NCBI GenBank assembly: GCA_005774545.1
Contig: VAUL01000009.1
Location: 1-64,000, forward strand
From: Deltaproteobacteria bacterium
Lineage (GTDB): Bacteria; Desulfobacterota; Desulfuromonadia; Desulfuromonadales; BM103
DNA length: 64,000 nucleotides
Direction: 5' to 3'
Below the pieces are notes generated by a model. That model was not told the DNA's origin. It ran no database searches and saw only the letters and a program-made list of their open reading frames with translations. Shown here in pieces: positions 46,960 through 58,421 of the stretch; the stretch's first letter is position 1, and the number at the start of each line of letters is the position of its first letter. The translations under genes were made by a program, and so were the position numbers.

Positions 46960-46970
46960 GGGAGGCGGCC

Positions 46971-48428
46971 GTGTCCCTGTTCGAACTGACCCTGCAGGAC
47001 CTGCGCACCGGCCTCGACCGGCGCGAGTTCAGCTCCGCCGAAGCGACCCGGGCCTTCCTCGACCGGATCGCCGCCACCGACCCGCAGCTCAACGCCTTCA
47101 TCACCGTCTGCGCCGAGCAGGCGCTTGCGGAAGCGGCGGCCGCCGACCGGCGCCTGGCCGCCGGCGATGCCGCCCCGCTGACCGGCATCCCGCTGGCGAT
47201 GAAGGACATCTTCAATACCGCCGGGGTGCGCACCACCTGCGCCTCGAAGATCCTTGCCGATTACGTCTCCCCCTACGACGCCACCGCCTTTGCCCGGGTC
47301 AAGGCCCAGGGGGCGGTGCTCCTCGGCAAGGTCAACATGGACGAGTTCGCCATGGGGAGCTCCAACGAAAACAGTGCCTTCGGGGCCGTGCGCAACCCCT
47401 GGGACACCGCCTGCGTCCCGGGCGGCTCGTCGGGGGGGAGCGCGGCCTGCGTCGCCGCCCGCCAGGCCCCCGCCGCCCTGGGCACCGACACCGGCGGCTC
47501 GATCCGCCAGCCGGCGGCCCACTGCGGGGTGGTCGGGCTGAAGCCGACCTACGGCCGGGTGTCGCGTTTCGGCGTCATCGCCTACGCCTCGTCCCTCGAC
47601 CAGGTCGGACCGGTGACCATTGATGTGCGCGACTGCGCCCTGCTGCTGCAGGCCATCGCCGGGCATGACCCGCTCGATTCGACCTCGGTCGACACCCCCG
47701 TGCCGGATTATGCCGCCGCGTTGCGAACCGGCCTCGAAGGGGTGCGCATCGGCCTGCCGAAGGAGTATTTCGGCGAGGGGCTCGACACCGACGTGCGCCG
47801 GGCCGTGGAGCAGGCGGTGGCCACCTGCCGCGACCTCGGCGCCGAGATCAGGGAGGTCAGCCTGCCGCACACCGGGTATGCCGTGGCCTGCTACTACCTG
47901 ATCGCCACCGCCGAGGCGTCCAGCAACCTGGCGCGCTACGACAGCGTGCGCTTCGGCCACCGCACCGCCGCCGCGGGGAACCTGATCGAGACCTACAGCC
48001 GCAGCCGCGACGAGGGGTTCGGCGCCGAGGTCAAGCGGCGCATCATGCTCGGCACCTATGCCCTGTCGTCGGGCTACTACGACGCCTACTACCTCAAGGC
48101 CCAGAAGGTACGCACCCTGATCCGCCAGGACTTCCTCGACGCCTTCGAAACCGTCGACGTCATCCTCGGCCCGGTGGCGCCGACCCCGGCCTTCCGCCTC
48201 AACGAAAAGACCGCCGACCCGCTGCAGATGTACCTCTCGGACATCTTCACCATCCCCGTGAACCTGGCCGGCACCTGCGCCCTGAGCCTCCCCTGCGGCT
48301 TCTCCGGCAGCGGCTTGCCGATCGGCCTGCAGCTCATCGGCAAACCGTTTGCGGAAAGCGACCTCCTGCACGTGGCCTATGCCTTCGAGCAGGCCACCGA
48401 ATGGCACAAGCGGAGGGCGGCAATATGA
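46971..48428 (+). CDS. gatA: Asp/Glu-tRNA amidotransferase subunit A
   Basis: A 485-residue amidase-signature enzyme, full length. The Ser-cisSer-Lys triad is visible: Lys in LAMKDIFNT, Ser in [13 protein letters not shown] and Ser in [16 protein letters not shown]. It releases ammonia from glutamine and channels it to GatB. The start is GTG at 46971, following GGGAGG. Its stop overlaps the gatB ATG (ATGA). Confidence 0.95.
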   Translation: MSLFELTLQDLRTGLDRREFSSAEATRAFLDRIAATDPQLNAFITVCAEQALAEAAAADRRLAAGDAAPLTGIPLAMKDIFNTAGVRTTCASKILADYVSPYDATAFARVKAQGAVLLGKVNMDEFAMGSSNENSAFGAVRNPWDTACVPGGSSGGSAACVAARQAPAALGTDTGGSIRQPAAHCGVVGLKPTYGRVSRFGVIAYASSLDQVGPVTIDVRDCALLLQAIAGHDPLDSTSVDTPVPDYAAALRTGLEGVRIGLPKEYFGEGLDTDVRRAVEQAVATCRDLGAEIREVSLPHTGYAVACYYLIATAEASSNLARYDSVRFGHRTAAAGNLIETYSRSRDEGFGAEVKRRIMLGTYALSSGYYDAYYLKAQKVRTLIRQDFLDAFETVDVILGPVAPTPAFRLNEKTADPLQMYLSDIFTIPVNLAGTCALSLPCGFSGSGLPIGLQLIGKPFAESDLLHVAYAFEQATEWHKRRAAI

Positions 48429-49870
48429 ACTACGAAGTCGTCATCGGCCTGGAAGTCCACGTCCAGCTGACCACCAGAACCAAGATCTTCTGCGGCTGCT
48501 CCACCGCCTTCGGCCAGCCGCCCAATTCGCAGACCTGCCCGGTCTGCCTGGGACTCCCCGGGGCCCTGCCGGTCCTCAACTACCAGGCCGTCGAGTACGC
48601 CATCCGCACCGGGCTGGCCACCAACTGCAGCATCGCCCCGCAGTCGGTCTTCGCCCGCAAGAACTACTTCTACCCCGATCTCCCCAAGGGATATCAGATC
48701 TCCCAGTTCGAGCTCCCCACCTGCCGGCACGGCTGGCTGGACATCGAGGGGGAGTGGGGGGTGAAGCGGATCGGCATCACCCGCATCCACATGGAGGAGG
48801 ACGCCGGCAAGCTGGTGCACGGCGAGGCGCCGGGGAGCAGCCAGAGTTCCTTCGTCGACCTGAACCGCGCCGGCACGCCGCTGCTGGAAGTGGTTTCGGA
48901 GCCGGACCTGCGCTCGGCGGACGAGGCGGTGGCCTACCTGAAGAAACTCCACCAGATCGTGGTCTACCTCGGCGTATGCGACGGCAACATGGAAGAGGGG
49001 AGCTTCCGCTGCGACGCCAACGTCTCCCTGCGCCCGGTGGGGCAGCAGGAGTTCGGCACCCGCGCCGAGATCAAGAACGTCAACTCGTTCCGCTTCGTGA
49101 AGCAGGCCATCGAGTACGAGATCGAGCGCCAGGCCGACGTGCTCGACGCCGGCGGCAAGGTGGTGCAGGAAACCCGCCTGTTCGACGCCCAGACCGGCAT
49201 GACCCGCTCCATGCGCGGCAAGGAGGAGGCCCACGACTACCGCTACTTCCCCGATCCCGACCTGGTGCCGCTGGAGATCGACGCGGCATGGATCGAGGCG
49301 GAGCGGGCGCAGCTGCCGGAACTCCCCGACGCGCGACGGCAGCGTTACCAGGCCGAGCTCGGCTTGAGCGCCTACGACGCCGAGGTGCTCACCGCCGAGC
49401 GGGCCATGGCCGAATATTTCGAGGCCGGCGTGGCGCTGCTCCCCACCCAGCCCAAGGCGGTCGCCAACTGGGTGATGGGGGACCTGACCCGCAAGCTCAA
49501 CGACAGCGGCCAGACCCTCGCCGAAAGCCCGGTGACGCCGGAGCTGCTGACCGGGATGCTCAGGCTGATCGAAGCCGGCACCATCTCCGGCAAGATCGCC
49601 AAGACCGTGTTCGACGAGATGTGGGCCACCGGCCACGAAGCGGCGCGGATCGTCGAGGAAAAGGGGCTGGTGCAGGTCTCCGACACGGGGGCCATCGAGG
49701 CGATCGTCGACGAGGTCCTCGCTGCCGGCGCCGCCCAGGTGGAGCAGTACCGCGGCGGCAACGAAAAGGTCTTCGGCTTCTTCGTCGGCCAGGTGATGAA
49801 GGCCAGCAAGGGGAAGGCGAACCCGGCGCTGGTGAACGAACTGCTCAAGCGCAAGCTTTCCGGAGAATAA
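48425..49870 (+). CDS. gatB: Asp/Glu-tRNA amidotransferase subunit B
   Basis: A 481-residue GatB. Motifs: [13 protein letters not shown], the zinc cysteines in [12 protein letters not shown] and [37 protein letters not shown] and the tail YqeY-like domain with [20 protein letters not shown]. It activates and amidates the tRNA-bound acid. The presence of GatCAB suggests that glutaminyl- and/or asparaginyl-tRNA is made indirectly, as usual in this group. The ATG at 48425 overlaps gatA. Confidence 0.95.
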   Translation: MNYEVVIGLEVHVQLTTRTKIFCGCSTAFGQPPNSQTCPVCLGLPGALPVLNYQAVEYAIRTGLATNCSIAPQSVFARKNYFYPDLPKGYQISQFELPTCRHGWLDIEGEWGVKRIGITRIHMEEDAGKLVHGEAPGSSQSSFVDLNRAGTPLLEVVSEPDLRSADEAVAYLKKLHQIVVYLGVCDGNMEEGSFRCDANVSLRPVGQQEFGTRAEIKNVNSFRFVKQAIEYEIERQADVLDAGGKVVQETRLFDAQTGMTRSMRGKEEAHDYRYFPDPDLVPLEIDAAWIEAERAQLPELPDARRQRYQAELGLSAYDAEVLTAERAMAEYFEAGVALLPTQPKAVANWVMGDLTRKLNDSGQTLAESPVTPELLTGMLRLIEAGTISGKIAKTVFDEMWATGHEAARIVEEKGLVQVSDTGAIEAIVDEVLAAGAAQVEQYRGGNEKVFGFFVGQVMKASKGKANPALVNELLKRKLSGE

Positions 49871-49875
49871 ACCTT

Positions 49876-50952
<1,077 letters not shown>

Positions 50953-53900
50953 ATGGCAACCCCGGCCCTGCAGAGCTGGATTCCCTGGCTGCACGGCCGC
51001 GACCGGGATTCCCTGGCACGGGCGGCACAGGCGGCAGGCTTCGCCGAAGGGGTCAAGAGCGCCACCAACCTGATCCTCCTCGACGAGCAGCTCCTCGACC
51101 CCGACCTGGTGGTCACCCTGGCCGGCGAGGCCCTGGCCACGGCGGACCCCGATCTGGCCCTCAACAACCTCGAGCGCCTCTTCTGGGACATCCCTCCCGA
51201 CACTCTCAAACGGCTGCTGGCAGCCGACCTCCCCCGCCGGCAGCTGCTTACCATCCTCGGCGCCTCGCCGTTCCTCACCGGGCTGCTCTGCCGCCGCAGC
51301 CGGCAACTGGCCGAGCTGTTCGGCCCGACCGGGCTGGCCGCGGCCAGGGACGAAGCGGAGATGCTCGCCGAATTGCGGGGGTGCATCCCCGACGGCAGCA
51401 GTTTCGAACTGCTGCAGCAGCAGTTGCGCCAGTTCAAGGCCCGCGAGATCCTGCGCATCGGCAGCCGCGACCTGTGCGGGCTCGCCTCGCTGGAAGAGGT
51501 CACCGCCGAACTGTCGGCCCTGGCCGCCGCCACCCTGCAACGCGCCTGCGAAGTCTGCGAAGCCCTCCTGCGCCGCGAATACGGCGCCCCCCTGCTCGAC
51601 GAAACCGCCGGGGAGCCCGCCGCGGAAGCCGAGTTCACCGTGTTCGGCATGGGCAAGTTCGGCGGCTGTGAACTGAACTTCTCCTCCGACATCGACCTGA
51701 TCTATTTCTACACGTCCGATCGCGGCCAGACCGGCGGCATCCCCGGCCCGGACGGCGAGGTGCGCAACCGCATCAGCCTGCACCGCTTCTTCGTCAAGCT
51801 CTCGGACCTGGTCACCAAGGCGATCAGCCAGGTCACCGAGGACGGCTTCGTCTTCCGCGTCGACCTCAGATTGCGCCCCGAGGGCGACAGCGGTGAAATG
51901 GCCAACTCCCTGGCCGCGGCGGAGATCTACTACGAGAGCTGGGGGCAGAGCTGGGAACGCTCGGCGATGCTCAAGGCCAGGGCGGTGGCCGGTTCGCTCA
52001 GGCTCGGCGAGCGCCTGCTCGCCCGACTGGAGCCGTTCATCTACCGGCGCCACCTCGACTACGCCATGGTCGAGGACATCAAGGTCATGAAGCAGAAGAT
52101 CGACCGCAGCCTGGCCCGCGAGCGCGAGGGGGGGCAGAATCTCAAGCTCGGCAAGGGAGGGATTCGCGAGATCGAGTTCTTCATCCAGGCCCTGCAGCTG
52201 ATCTACGCCGGCAAGCAGCCGCGCCTGCGCGAGCGCAACTCGCTCAAGGCCCTCGAACTGCTCTGCGCCGAGGGGCTGATCAAGCCGGCTGAACGCGACC
52301 AGCTGGCGGCCGCCTACCGCTTCCTGCGCACCGTCGAACACCGCATCCAGGTCGTGCAGGAGCGCCAGACCCACAACCTGCCGACCCGCCCCGAGGAATT
52401 GCGGGCGCTGGCCCGGCGCTGCGGCTTTGCCGACACCGCGTCATTCAGCGCGGCCCTCGACCGGCACCGGCAGCACGTGACCACCACCTTCCGCGACCTG
52501 TTCTACACCAGCGAGGAGGAATTGCCGGCCCAGGTGAGCCCGGAGGTCGCCTTCCTCTTCGACCCCGCGGCCGACCCCGACTTGTGCAAGGACATCCTTG
52601 AAGAGAAGGGCTTCCGCAATCCCGACGCCGCCTACGACAGCCTGTTGATCATCCGTGACGGCGGCGCCGGCGGGCACCTCACCGAGCGCGCCCGGCGGCT
52701 GCTCGACCGCATCGCCCCGCTGATGATGCAGGAGGTGCTGCGTTCCCCCGAACCGGCCATGGCCCTGAACAACCTGGAGCTGTTCCTGGCCGCCTGCCGG
52801 CGGGCGCGCGGGACGTTCTATGCGCTGCTGGCGGAAAACCCCGAGATCATCAAGCTGATCGTCTCGCTGTTCGCCACCAGCCAGTTCCTGTCCCGCAGCT
52901 TCATCCAGCACCCCGAGGTTCTCGACGCCCTCGTCTCGCGCGCCCATGCCGCAGCCAGTCGCGATGCGGCGGCCATCGGCGAACGGCTGGCGGCACTCCT
53001 TGCCGAAGCCCGCCACTACGAGGAACAGCTCGAGGTGCTGCGCCGCTTCCGCAACGAGGAGTTCCTGCGCATCGCCCTCGACGATCTCTACGGGCACACC
53101 CCGCAGGGGGGCACCACCCGCCAGCTCTCCTTCCTGGCCGACGCCTGCCTGACCCAGGCCCTGGCCGTGGCCGGCGCCGAACTGGTCCCGCGCTTCGGGC
53201 GCCCCTGCTGCCGCGACGCAGACGGCCGCGAACACGAAGCGGCCTTCGCCATTATCGGCATGGGCAAGCTCGGCGGCATGGAACTGAACTACCATTCCGA
53301 CCTCGACATCATCTTCGTCTACGAAGGGGATGGCGAAACCCGCCCTGTCGAGGGGACCGACCCCGACCGCTTCCGGGCCCTGAGCAACCAGGAATATTTC
53401 GTCAAGCTGGCCCAGCGGATCATCTCGGTCCTGACGCTGATCACCCGCGAAGGCTACGTCTACCAGATCGACGCGCGCCTGCGCCCCTCGGGGAACAAGG
53501 GGCCGCTGGTCACCTCTCTCCCGGCCTACGAAGCCTACCACCAGGGCGAGGCCGCCCCCTGGGAACGGCAGGCCCTGATCAAGGCCCGGGTGGTGACCGG
53601 CACCCCGGTGCTGGCCGAACGCATCGCCGCCCTGAACATGCGCATCGTCTTCGAACGCCCGCTGCCGGAGCATCTTGCCGCCGAGATTTACCGGCTGCGG
53701 CAGCGGATGGAAAAGGAGATCGCCCGCGAAGACGAGGGTCATCTCAACATCAAGACCGGGCGCGGCGGCATGGTCGACGTCGAATTCCTGGTGCAGTATC
53801 TGCAGCTCATGCATGGCGGCAAGCATCCGCGCCTGCGCGTGCCCAACACCCTGGAAGCCCTGCATGCCCTGCACCGCGAGGGGTTGCTCGCCGGCGGCGA

Positions 53901-54156
53901 TTATGACAAGCTGACCAACGGTTACAAGTTTCTGCGCCGGCTGGAAAACAAGCTGCGGCTGGTGCACGACCAGTCGGTCAGCGATCTGGCGGCCGACCCG
54001 GCCTCTCTGGCCAAGCTGGCCCGGCATCTCGGCTATCCCGATCGCCCGCGCCGTCCCGAGCAGGTGTTTCTCGACGAGTACAACCAGGTGACCGTGGCGA
54101 TCCGCGAGGTCTTCGACCGCCACCTCGCCCCCGGCGGAGACGAATTCACGGCATGA
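50953..54156 (+). CDS. glnE: Glutamine synthetase adenylyltransferase/deadenylase GlnE
   Basis: A 1067-residue bifunctional GlnE, somewhat longer than E. coli GlnE (946). Two nucleotidyltransferase domains are present: the first with FGMGKFGGCELNFSSDIDL (about residues 233-251), the second with IGMGKLGGMELNYHSDLDI (about 767-785). Each also has its helical partner region (KLGKGGIREIEFFIQALQL; IKTGRGGMVDVEFLVQYLQL). It adds or removes AMP on glutamine synthetase in response to PII and glutamine. ATG 50953 directly follows the mtnA stop. Confidence 0.95.
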   Translation: MATPALQSWIPWLHGRDRDSLARAAQAAGFAEGVKSATNLILLDEQLLDPDLVVTLAGEALATADPDLALNNLERLFWDIPPDTLKRLLAADLPRRQLLTILGASPFLTGLLCRRSRQLAELFGPTGLAAARDEAEMLAELRGCIPDGSSFELLQQQLRQFKAREILRIGSRDLCGLASLEEVTAELSALAAATLQRACEVCEALLRREYGAPLLDETAGEPAAEAEFTVFGMGKFGGCELNFSSDIDLIYFYTSDRGQTGGIPGPDGEVRNRISLHRFFVKLSDLVTKAISQVTEDGFVFRVDLRLRPEGDSGEMANSLAAAEIYYESWGQSWERSAMLKARAVAGSLRLGERLLARLEPFIYRRHLDYAMVEDIKVMKQKIDRSLAREREGGQNLKLGKGGIREIEFFIQALQLIYAGKQPRLRERNSLKALELLCAEGLIKPAERDQLAAAYRFLRTVEHRIQVVQERQTHNLPTRPEELRALARRCGFADTASFSAALDRHRQHVTTTFRDLFYTSEEELPAQVSPEVAFLFDPAADPDLCKDILEEKGFRNPDAAYDSLLIIRDGGAGGHLTERARRLLDRIAPLMMQEVLRSPEPAMALNNLELFLAACRRARGTFYALLAENPEIIKLIVSLFATSQFLSRSFIQHPEVLDALVSRAHAAASRDAAAIGERLAALLAEARHYEEQLEVLRRFRNEEFLRIALDDLYGHTPQGGTTRQLSFLADACLTQALAVAGAELVPRFGRPCCRDADGREHEAAFAIIGMGKLGGMELNYHSDLDIIFVYEGDGETRPVEGTDPDRFRALSNQEYFVKLAQRIISVLTLITREGYVYQIDARLRPSGNKGPLVTSLPAYEAYHQGEAAPWERQALIKARVVTGTPVLAERIAALNMRIVFERPLPEHLAAEIYRLRQRMEKEIAREDEGHLNIKTGRGGMVDVEFLVQYLQLMHGGKHPRLRVPNTLEALHALHREGLLAGGDYDKLTNGYKFLRRLENKLRLVHDQSVSDLAADPASLAKLARHLGYPDRPRRPEQVFLDEYNQVTVAIREVFDRHLAPGGDEFTA

Positions 54157-56042
54157 GCGAGTCGGTTCCGAAGCGCATCCTCATCGTCGACGACGATCCC
54201 AACATCAACCGCTTCATCAGCGAGTCGCTGCGCCTGCGCGGCTACGAGGTGCAGAATTTCGCCAGCGCCGAGCCGGCGCTGGCGGCCCTCGCCGCACACC
54301 GCTTCGACCTCGCCCTGCTCGACATCCTCCTTCCCGGCACCAGCGGCCTGCAGCTCTGCCGCCAGCTCCGCCGGAATCCGGCAACCGCCGATCTGCCGGT
54401 GATCATGATGACCGCCTTCTACAAGGAGGCCGACCACATCCGTGAAGCCCGCGAGCAATACGGCGCTACCGACTACCTGCTCAAGCCGTTTTCCCTCAAG
54501 ACCCTGCACGAACGGATCGCCGCCCTGGTCGGCACGCCGGCCGCGGCGGCAAACCAGGAACGGCTCTGCGTCGAGGGGACCCTCGCGGCGACCCCGTTCG
54601 CCCACGTCGTGCACAATCTTTACAGTTTGCGGGCCACCGGGCTGCTCCAGCTCGAACGCGGCGACCTGAAGAAGGTGCTCTACGTCAAGGACGGCTATCC
54701 GATCTTCGTCCGCTCCAACCTGGTCCGGGAGTTCCTCGGCCAGATCCTGGTCCGCAGCGGCATCATCAGCAACGAGGACCTCGCCCGCTGCATGCCTCTC
54801 GCCAAGGAGAGCGGCCGGCAGATCGGCACCGTCCTGATCGAGGCCGGGCTCCTCTCGCCGCACGATCTCAACGATCTCCTTAACCGGCAGATTGTCGACA
54901 AGCTGCTCGACATCTTCACCTGGCCGGACGGTCACTTCCGCTTTATCCAGGCTCGCGAGTTCAAGGAGGGGATCACCAGCATCGACGTCTCGCCGGCCAA
55001 CCTGATCCTCCAGGGCTTGCGCGCACCCGCAGCACAGCCCCAGGTCGAAAGGCTGCTTGCTCCGCATCTCGACCGTTACCTGCTGCCGGCGGAAAACCCG
55101 CTCTACCGCTTCCAGGAGATCCATCTCTCGGCCAGCGAGCAGCGCTTTTTCGCGCTCTGCCGGGGCGACCTTACGCCGCGCGACCTGCTCAGCCGCCACC
55201 AGTTGTCGCGACACGACATCGCACCGCTGCTCGCGGCGCTGCTGGCGACCGGCATCCTCGAATCGCGCGACGAGCCGGCTGTCGGCACGATCGACGACAG
55301 CACTGGGCAGAATAACGGGTTCAACCACCGTGAGGAATTTCTCAAAGAGTACGCGTGGATGATGCAGCAGGACTATTTCACCCTGCTGGGGGTGAGTGAA
55401 TCCGATACGCGCGACCAGGTCCGCAAAGCCTACTACGGACTGGTCAAGAAGTACCACCCCGACCGGTTCTTCGAACAGGAGCATGCCCCCGAACTTCGCG
55501 ACAAGATCACCGCGATTTTCCAACGGATCAGCGATGCCCATGACACCCTGATCGACCCGGCACGCAAGGCCGTCTACATCGACGAGCTGAAGGGGAAGAA
55601 ACCGACGCGCGCCACGGTCGAAAACATCTTGCAGGCCGAAACCGCCTTCCAGAAAGGGCTGATCCTGGAGCGCGCCAAGAAGTACGGAGAAGCCCTCGAA
55701 CAATTCACGCTCGCCATCGACCTCGGCGGCAGCGAAGCCGAGTACCTCATCCACCAGGCCTGGAGCAGCTACAAGCTCGACCCGGGCGACCGCGCCCGCA
55801 CCGAACGTGCCCGCCAGACCCTGCTGCGGGCCGTCGGCGCAAACCCGCGGCTGGCGTTGGCCCACCTCTACCTTGGTTATATCAGCAAGAACGACGGGAA
55901 TGAACGGGAGGCGCAGCGGCGCTTCGAGCGGGCCATCCAGTGCAACCCAAACTGCACCGAGGCCCTGCGCGAACTGCGCCTGATGAACATGCGCCAGGAG
56001 AAGCAGGAGAAAAAGGGGCTCTTCGACCTGTTTCGCAAGTAA
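54153..56042 (+). CDS. Receiver-DUF4388-J domain-TPR signalling protein
   Basis: A 629-residue chimera. Residues about 8-125 are a response-regulator receiver (ILIVDDDPN, LDILLPGTSG with the phospho-Asp, and LLKPFSL with the Lys). Residues about 130-290 resemble DUF4388 (PATAN) (GTLAATPFAHVVHNLY, ATGLLQLERGDLKKVLYVKDGYPIF). Residues about 405-475 are a DnaJ J domain with the HPD triad (VKKYHPDRFFEQE). Residues about 490-605 carry two or three TPR-like helices. There is no DNA-binding output. It might link a phosphorelay to DnaK recruitment. The ATG overlaps the glnE stop, so it shares a transcript with nitrogen control. The cognate kinase is unknown. Confidence 0.88.
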   Translation: MSESVPKRILIVDDDPNINRFISESLRLRGYEVQNFASAEPALAALAAHRFDLALLDILLPGTSGLQLCRQLRRNPATADLPVIMMTAFYKEADHIREAREQYGATDYLLKPFSLKTLHERIAALVGTPAAAANQERLCVEGTLAATPFAHVVHNLYSLRATGLLQLERGDLKKVLYVKDGYPIFVRSNLVREFLGQILVRSGIISNEDLARCMPLAKESGRQIGTVLIEAGLLSPHDLNDLLNRQIVDKLLDIFTWPDGHFRFIQAREFKEGITSIDVSPANLILQGLRAPAAQPQVERLLAPHLDRYLLPAENPLYRFQEIHLSASEQRFFALCRGDLTPRDLLSRHQLSRHDIAPLLAALLATGILESRDEPAVGTIDDSTGQNNGFNHREEFLKEYAWMMQQDYFTLLGVSESDTRDQVRKAYYGLVKKYHPDRFFEQEHAPELRDKITAIFQRISDAHDTLIDPARKAVYIDELKGKKPTRATVENILQAETAFQKGLILERAKKYGEALEQFTLAIDLGGSEAEYLIHQAWSSYKLDPGDRARTERARQTLLRAVGANPRLALAHLYLGYISKNDGNEREAQRRFERAIQCNPNCTEALRELRLMNMRQEKQEKKGLFDLFRK

Positions 56043-56049
56043 TGCGGCG

Positions 56050-56748
56050 TTAGCCGGTGAACTCTCCCCAGGGATCCCTGACCAGGCTGAACCAGCTCAG
56101 GCTCGGATCGCTGGCGGAAATTCCGGTCTTTTTGCACGCCTGTTCGACGAGGCTGCGCTCGATGAAGTGCCGGAGGGCGGTACGCAGGGCCGGTCTGGGC
56201 AATTTGAACAACAAGCCGGCCTGGGGTTGCTCGCGGCCGGGCACGTCGCCGGCCGGAATGTCGTAGAGGACCTCGGCGGTCAGCCGCAGGAACTGGCGTT
56301 CCAGCTGGAAATCGAGCTGGAGCCGCTCCCCCTTCGGCAGATGGGCGGGGCAGGAGATCCTGGCGCCGCGATCGGAAAGCGACAGCAGGCGCCCCACTAG
56401 CCAGACGCCGCGGACATTCAGGTCCAGCGGCTGGTTGAGGGTCAGGCGGATGTGATGGCGGGGCTGCGCAAAGAACCGCCGCTCGAGGCAATGATAGAGC
56501 CCGGTGAGCGACAACGGCACCTCGAGATGCGGTTCGTCGCCCAGCGGCAGCGGCGTCAGCCAGATCACCTCCCAGCGGCCGTCCGGGACCGGCAGGCCGC
56601 GCTCGAGCAGTAGGATGTCCACGCAGGCAGCATCCGGCTCATTGATGAAGTGCCAATCCTCCAGGACCGCCTGCAGCAGGCTGTTCACTCTTGAGTTCCG
56701 GGTCAGGACCGAAACCCGCCCCCCGCCGGCACGCGCATCAAGCAGCAT
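56050..56748 (-). CDS. PilZ-domain protein with an uncharacterised N-terminal domain
   Basis: A 232-residue protein. The C-terminal half resembles a PilZ cyclic-di-GMP receptor: RHHIR fits the RxxxR motif, and SLSDRG stands where the (D/N)xSxxG motif is expected, with its first position changed to Ser. The N-terminal 90 residues (VSVLTRNSRVNSLLQAVLEDW, VDILLLERG) have a receiver-like alpha/beta look but no phospho-Asp pattern I can support. Binding of cyclic di-GMP is likely but not certain because of the altered motif. The ATG at 56748 follows GGAGG with five-base spacing; an ATG at 56772 is possible. It is convergent with the receiver-J protein gene. Confidence 0.7.
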   Translation of the reverse strand: MLLDARAGGGRVSVLTRNSRVNSLLQAVLEDWHFINEPDAACVDILLLERGLPVPDGRWEVIWLTPLPLGDEPHLEVPLSLTGLYHCLERRFFAQPRHHIRLTLNQPLDLNVRGVWLVGRLLSLSDRGARISCPAHLPKGERLQLDFQLERQFLRLTAEVLYDIPAGDVPGREQPQAGLLFKLPRPALRTALRHFIERSLVEQACKKTGISASDPSLSWFSLVRDPWGEFTG

Positions 56749-56796
56749 GTCCCCCTCCGCGGATCCGGGCATCCCCCGCTGTGGCGTGGTCGCTCT

Positions 56797-57579
56797 TCAT
56801 GAGGCCTCTTCCGCTGCGCCGGCATCGCTGCAGCGGATGCGGGGGTCGAGCAGGTGACGGGGCTGCACGTTGCGCACAGCCCTGAGCATGCTCTGCCGCA
56901 GGTGCGGGATGTCCCCTTCCAGTTCCCGCACCAGTCGCTTCATCCGCTTGCGCTGCTGATCGGCCTTGCCGCAGACCGGGCAGGCGCAGCAGATCACCGG
57001 GAAAGCGTTGCGCCGGGCGAATTCGATGATGTCGGCTTCGGTCACGTAGACCAGCGGCCGGATCACCGTATGCCGGCCGTTGTCGGCCAGCAGCTTCGGG
57101 CTCATGGCCTTGAGCGAACCGACGTAAAACTGGTTGAGCAACAGGGTCTCGACAAAATCGTCGAGATGATGGCCCAGGGCCAGCTTGTTGCAGCCGAAGC
57201 GGTCGGCCAGGGTGTACAGGACGCCGCGCCGCAGACGGGCGCAGAAGGAACAGTAGGATGAGCCGGGACGGCGTTTCTCCTCGATGATCCGGTAGCAGTC
57301 GGTGGTCTCCATATGCGCGGCAAAACCGTGCTCGGCAAGATGGGCGGCCAGCAATTCTTTGCGGTAGCCGGGAAAACCGGCATCGACATTGAGCGCCACC
57401 AGTTCGTAGCGCACCGGCGAACGACGGCGCAGGGCCTCGAGAATGTGCAGCAGGGTGTAGGAATCCTTGCCGCCGGAAACCGCTACCGCGATCCGGTCGC
57501 CGGCCTCGATCAGACCGAAATCGCCGATGGCCCGCCCCACCTGCTTCTTGATCTTCCGGAAAAGAGCGTCCTGCAGCAA
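56797..57579 (-). CDS. ttcA: TtcA-family tRNA thiolation protein
   Basis: A 260-residue PP-loop protein of the TtcA group. The PP-loop is VAVSGGKDSYTLL. The CxxC in SSYCSFCARLRRGVLY ligates the Fe-S cluster in this family, with a second CxxC in CACPVCGKADQQRKRMK. TtcA makes 2-thiocytidine at position 32 of certain tRNAs. Members in this phylum may thiolate other positions, so the exact base is an inference. It stands between the PilZ gene and the STAS-like gene on the same strand; the gaps suggest separate transcripts. Confidence 0.88.
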   Translation of the reverse strand: MLQDALFRKIKKQVGRAIGDFGLIEAGDRIAVAVSGGKDSYTLLHILEALRRRSPVRYELVALNVDAGFPGYRKELLAAHLAEHGFAAHMETTDCYRIIEEKRRPGSSYCSFCARLRRGVLYTLADRFGCNKLALGHHLDDFVETLLLNQFYVGSLKAMSPKLLADNGRHTVIRPLVYVTEADIIEFARRNAFPVICCACPVCGKADQQRKRMKRLVRELEGDIPHLRQSMLRAVRNVQPRHLLDPRIRCSDAGAAEEAS

Positions 57580-57706
57580 ATCATAACCTCTTCAATCAGA
57601 ATTTAGGCGCAACGATTATTAGAACGGAATTGGCGGTAAAAGGCAAGCTTGTGCGTTGGCGGGGGAAACAGCGGGAGCGGGGACAGGGTGCTCCGGGACG
57701 GCGGGC

Positions 57707-58126
57707 TCAGCGGCCGTCGCGGCAGGCGGCCCAGGCAAGGGCGGCTTCGACATCGCTGAACACGGAAAACTCCTTGTGGCAGAGTTTCCTTTCGATACCG
57801 GCAATCGTCTCCGTCAGCTTCCGGTAGGCGACGACAGCCACTTTTTTGAGACGGACCCGCGCGTTGAGTTCATCGTAGGCTTCAACGAGCGCCATGGCGT
57901 AATCCTGCTTCCGGTCGATCACGAAGCTGTAGTCGCCGCTCAGCTCCTGTTCGAGAAGATTGCAGGTCTGCCGGATCATTGCGCCGGTAATCGTGACGCC
58001 ATGCTTGTTTTCGACCAGAACCAAATGGCCGTCGATCAGGTGGATCAGCGCCTGCGGCTGCTCGATCAAGACACACTGCCGCCCCGCCAGATACGGGCGG
58101 AAAGACTCCTGCACCAGACCATTCAT
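57707..58126 (-). CDS. STAS/SpoIIAA-like small protein
   Basis: A 139-residue soluble protein. Its last 70 residues have a SpoIIAA/STAS-like alternation of strands and helices (YSFVIDRKQDYAM, VRLKKVAVVAYRKL, KEFSVFSDVEAALAWA), close to the small SpoIIAA-like proteins of environmental bacteria, which often end with a helix like EAALAWL. No conserved phospho-Ser is evident. Function unknown. The ATG at 58126 has no strong ribosome binding site. It is monocistronic as far as can be seen. Confidence 0.55.
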   Translation of the reverse strand: MNGLVQESFRPYLAGRQCVLIEQPQALIHLIDGHLVLVENKHGVTITGAMIRQTCNLLEQELSGDYSFVIDRKQDYAMALVEAYDELNARVRLKKVAVVAYRKLTETIAGIERKLCHKEFSVFSDVEAALAWAACRDGR

Positions 58127-58421
58127 CGTTCAGCGCCCCCTGCAACCGTGCCAATGCCCGCAAAGTACATTCGTGCAACCTGCCGGGCTCACGCCGGCCC
58201 CGGCGACCGCCTTCCGCAAGCCATCGCAGCCGCCCTGCCCCCAGGCGACTGCAAGATGCACACCTACTTTCCAGCCGCGGCACGCCGGCGTCAAATCCCC
58301 CTGTGCACAGGGGAAATACCGGCAACCCCTTGAACCACCGCTGCCGGGCCGCGATTTACCCGAACCCGGCCGCGCAAAACGTCACCGGCGGCAGCGGCCG
58401 TCTCCCATGACCGACCGGCAT
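58127..58421. other. Intergenic region with a 16-bp palindrome
   Basis: A 295-base spacer between the STAS-like gene and the 3' end of the ABC exporter operon. I see no gene in it. The notable element is the perfect 16-bp palindrome CCCCTGTGCACAGGGG at 58298-58313, long enough for a dimeric regulator site or a small hairpin. No T run follows it. Confidence 0.6.
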
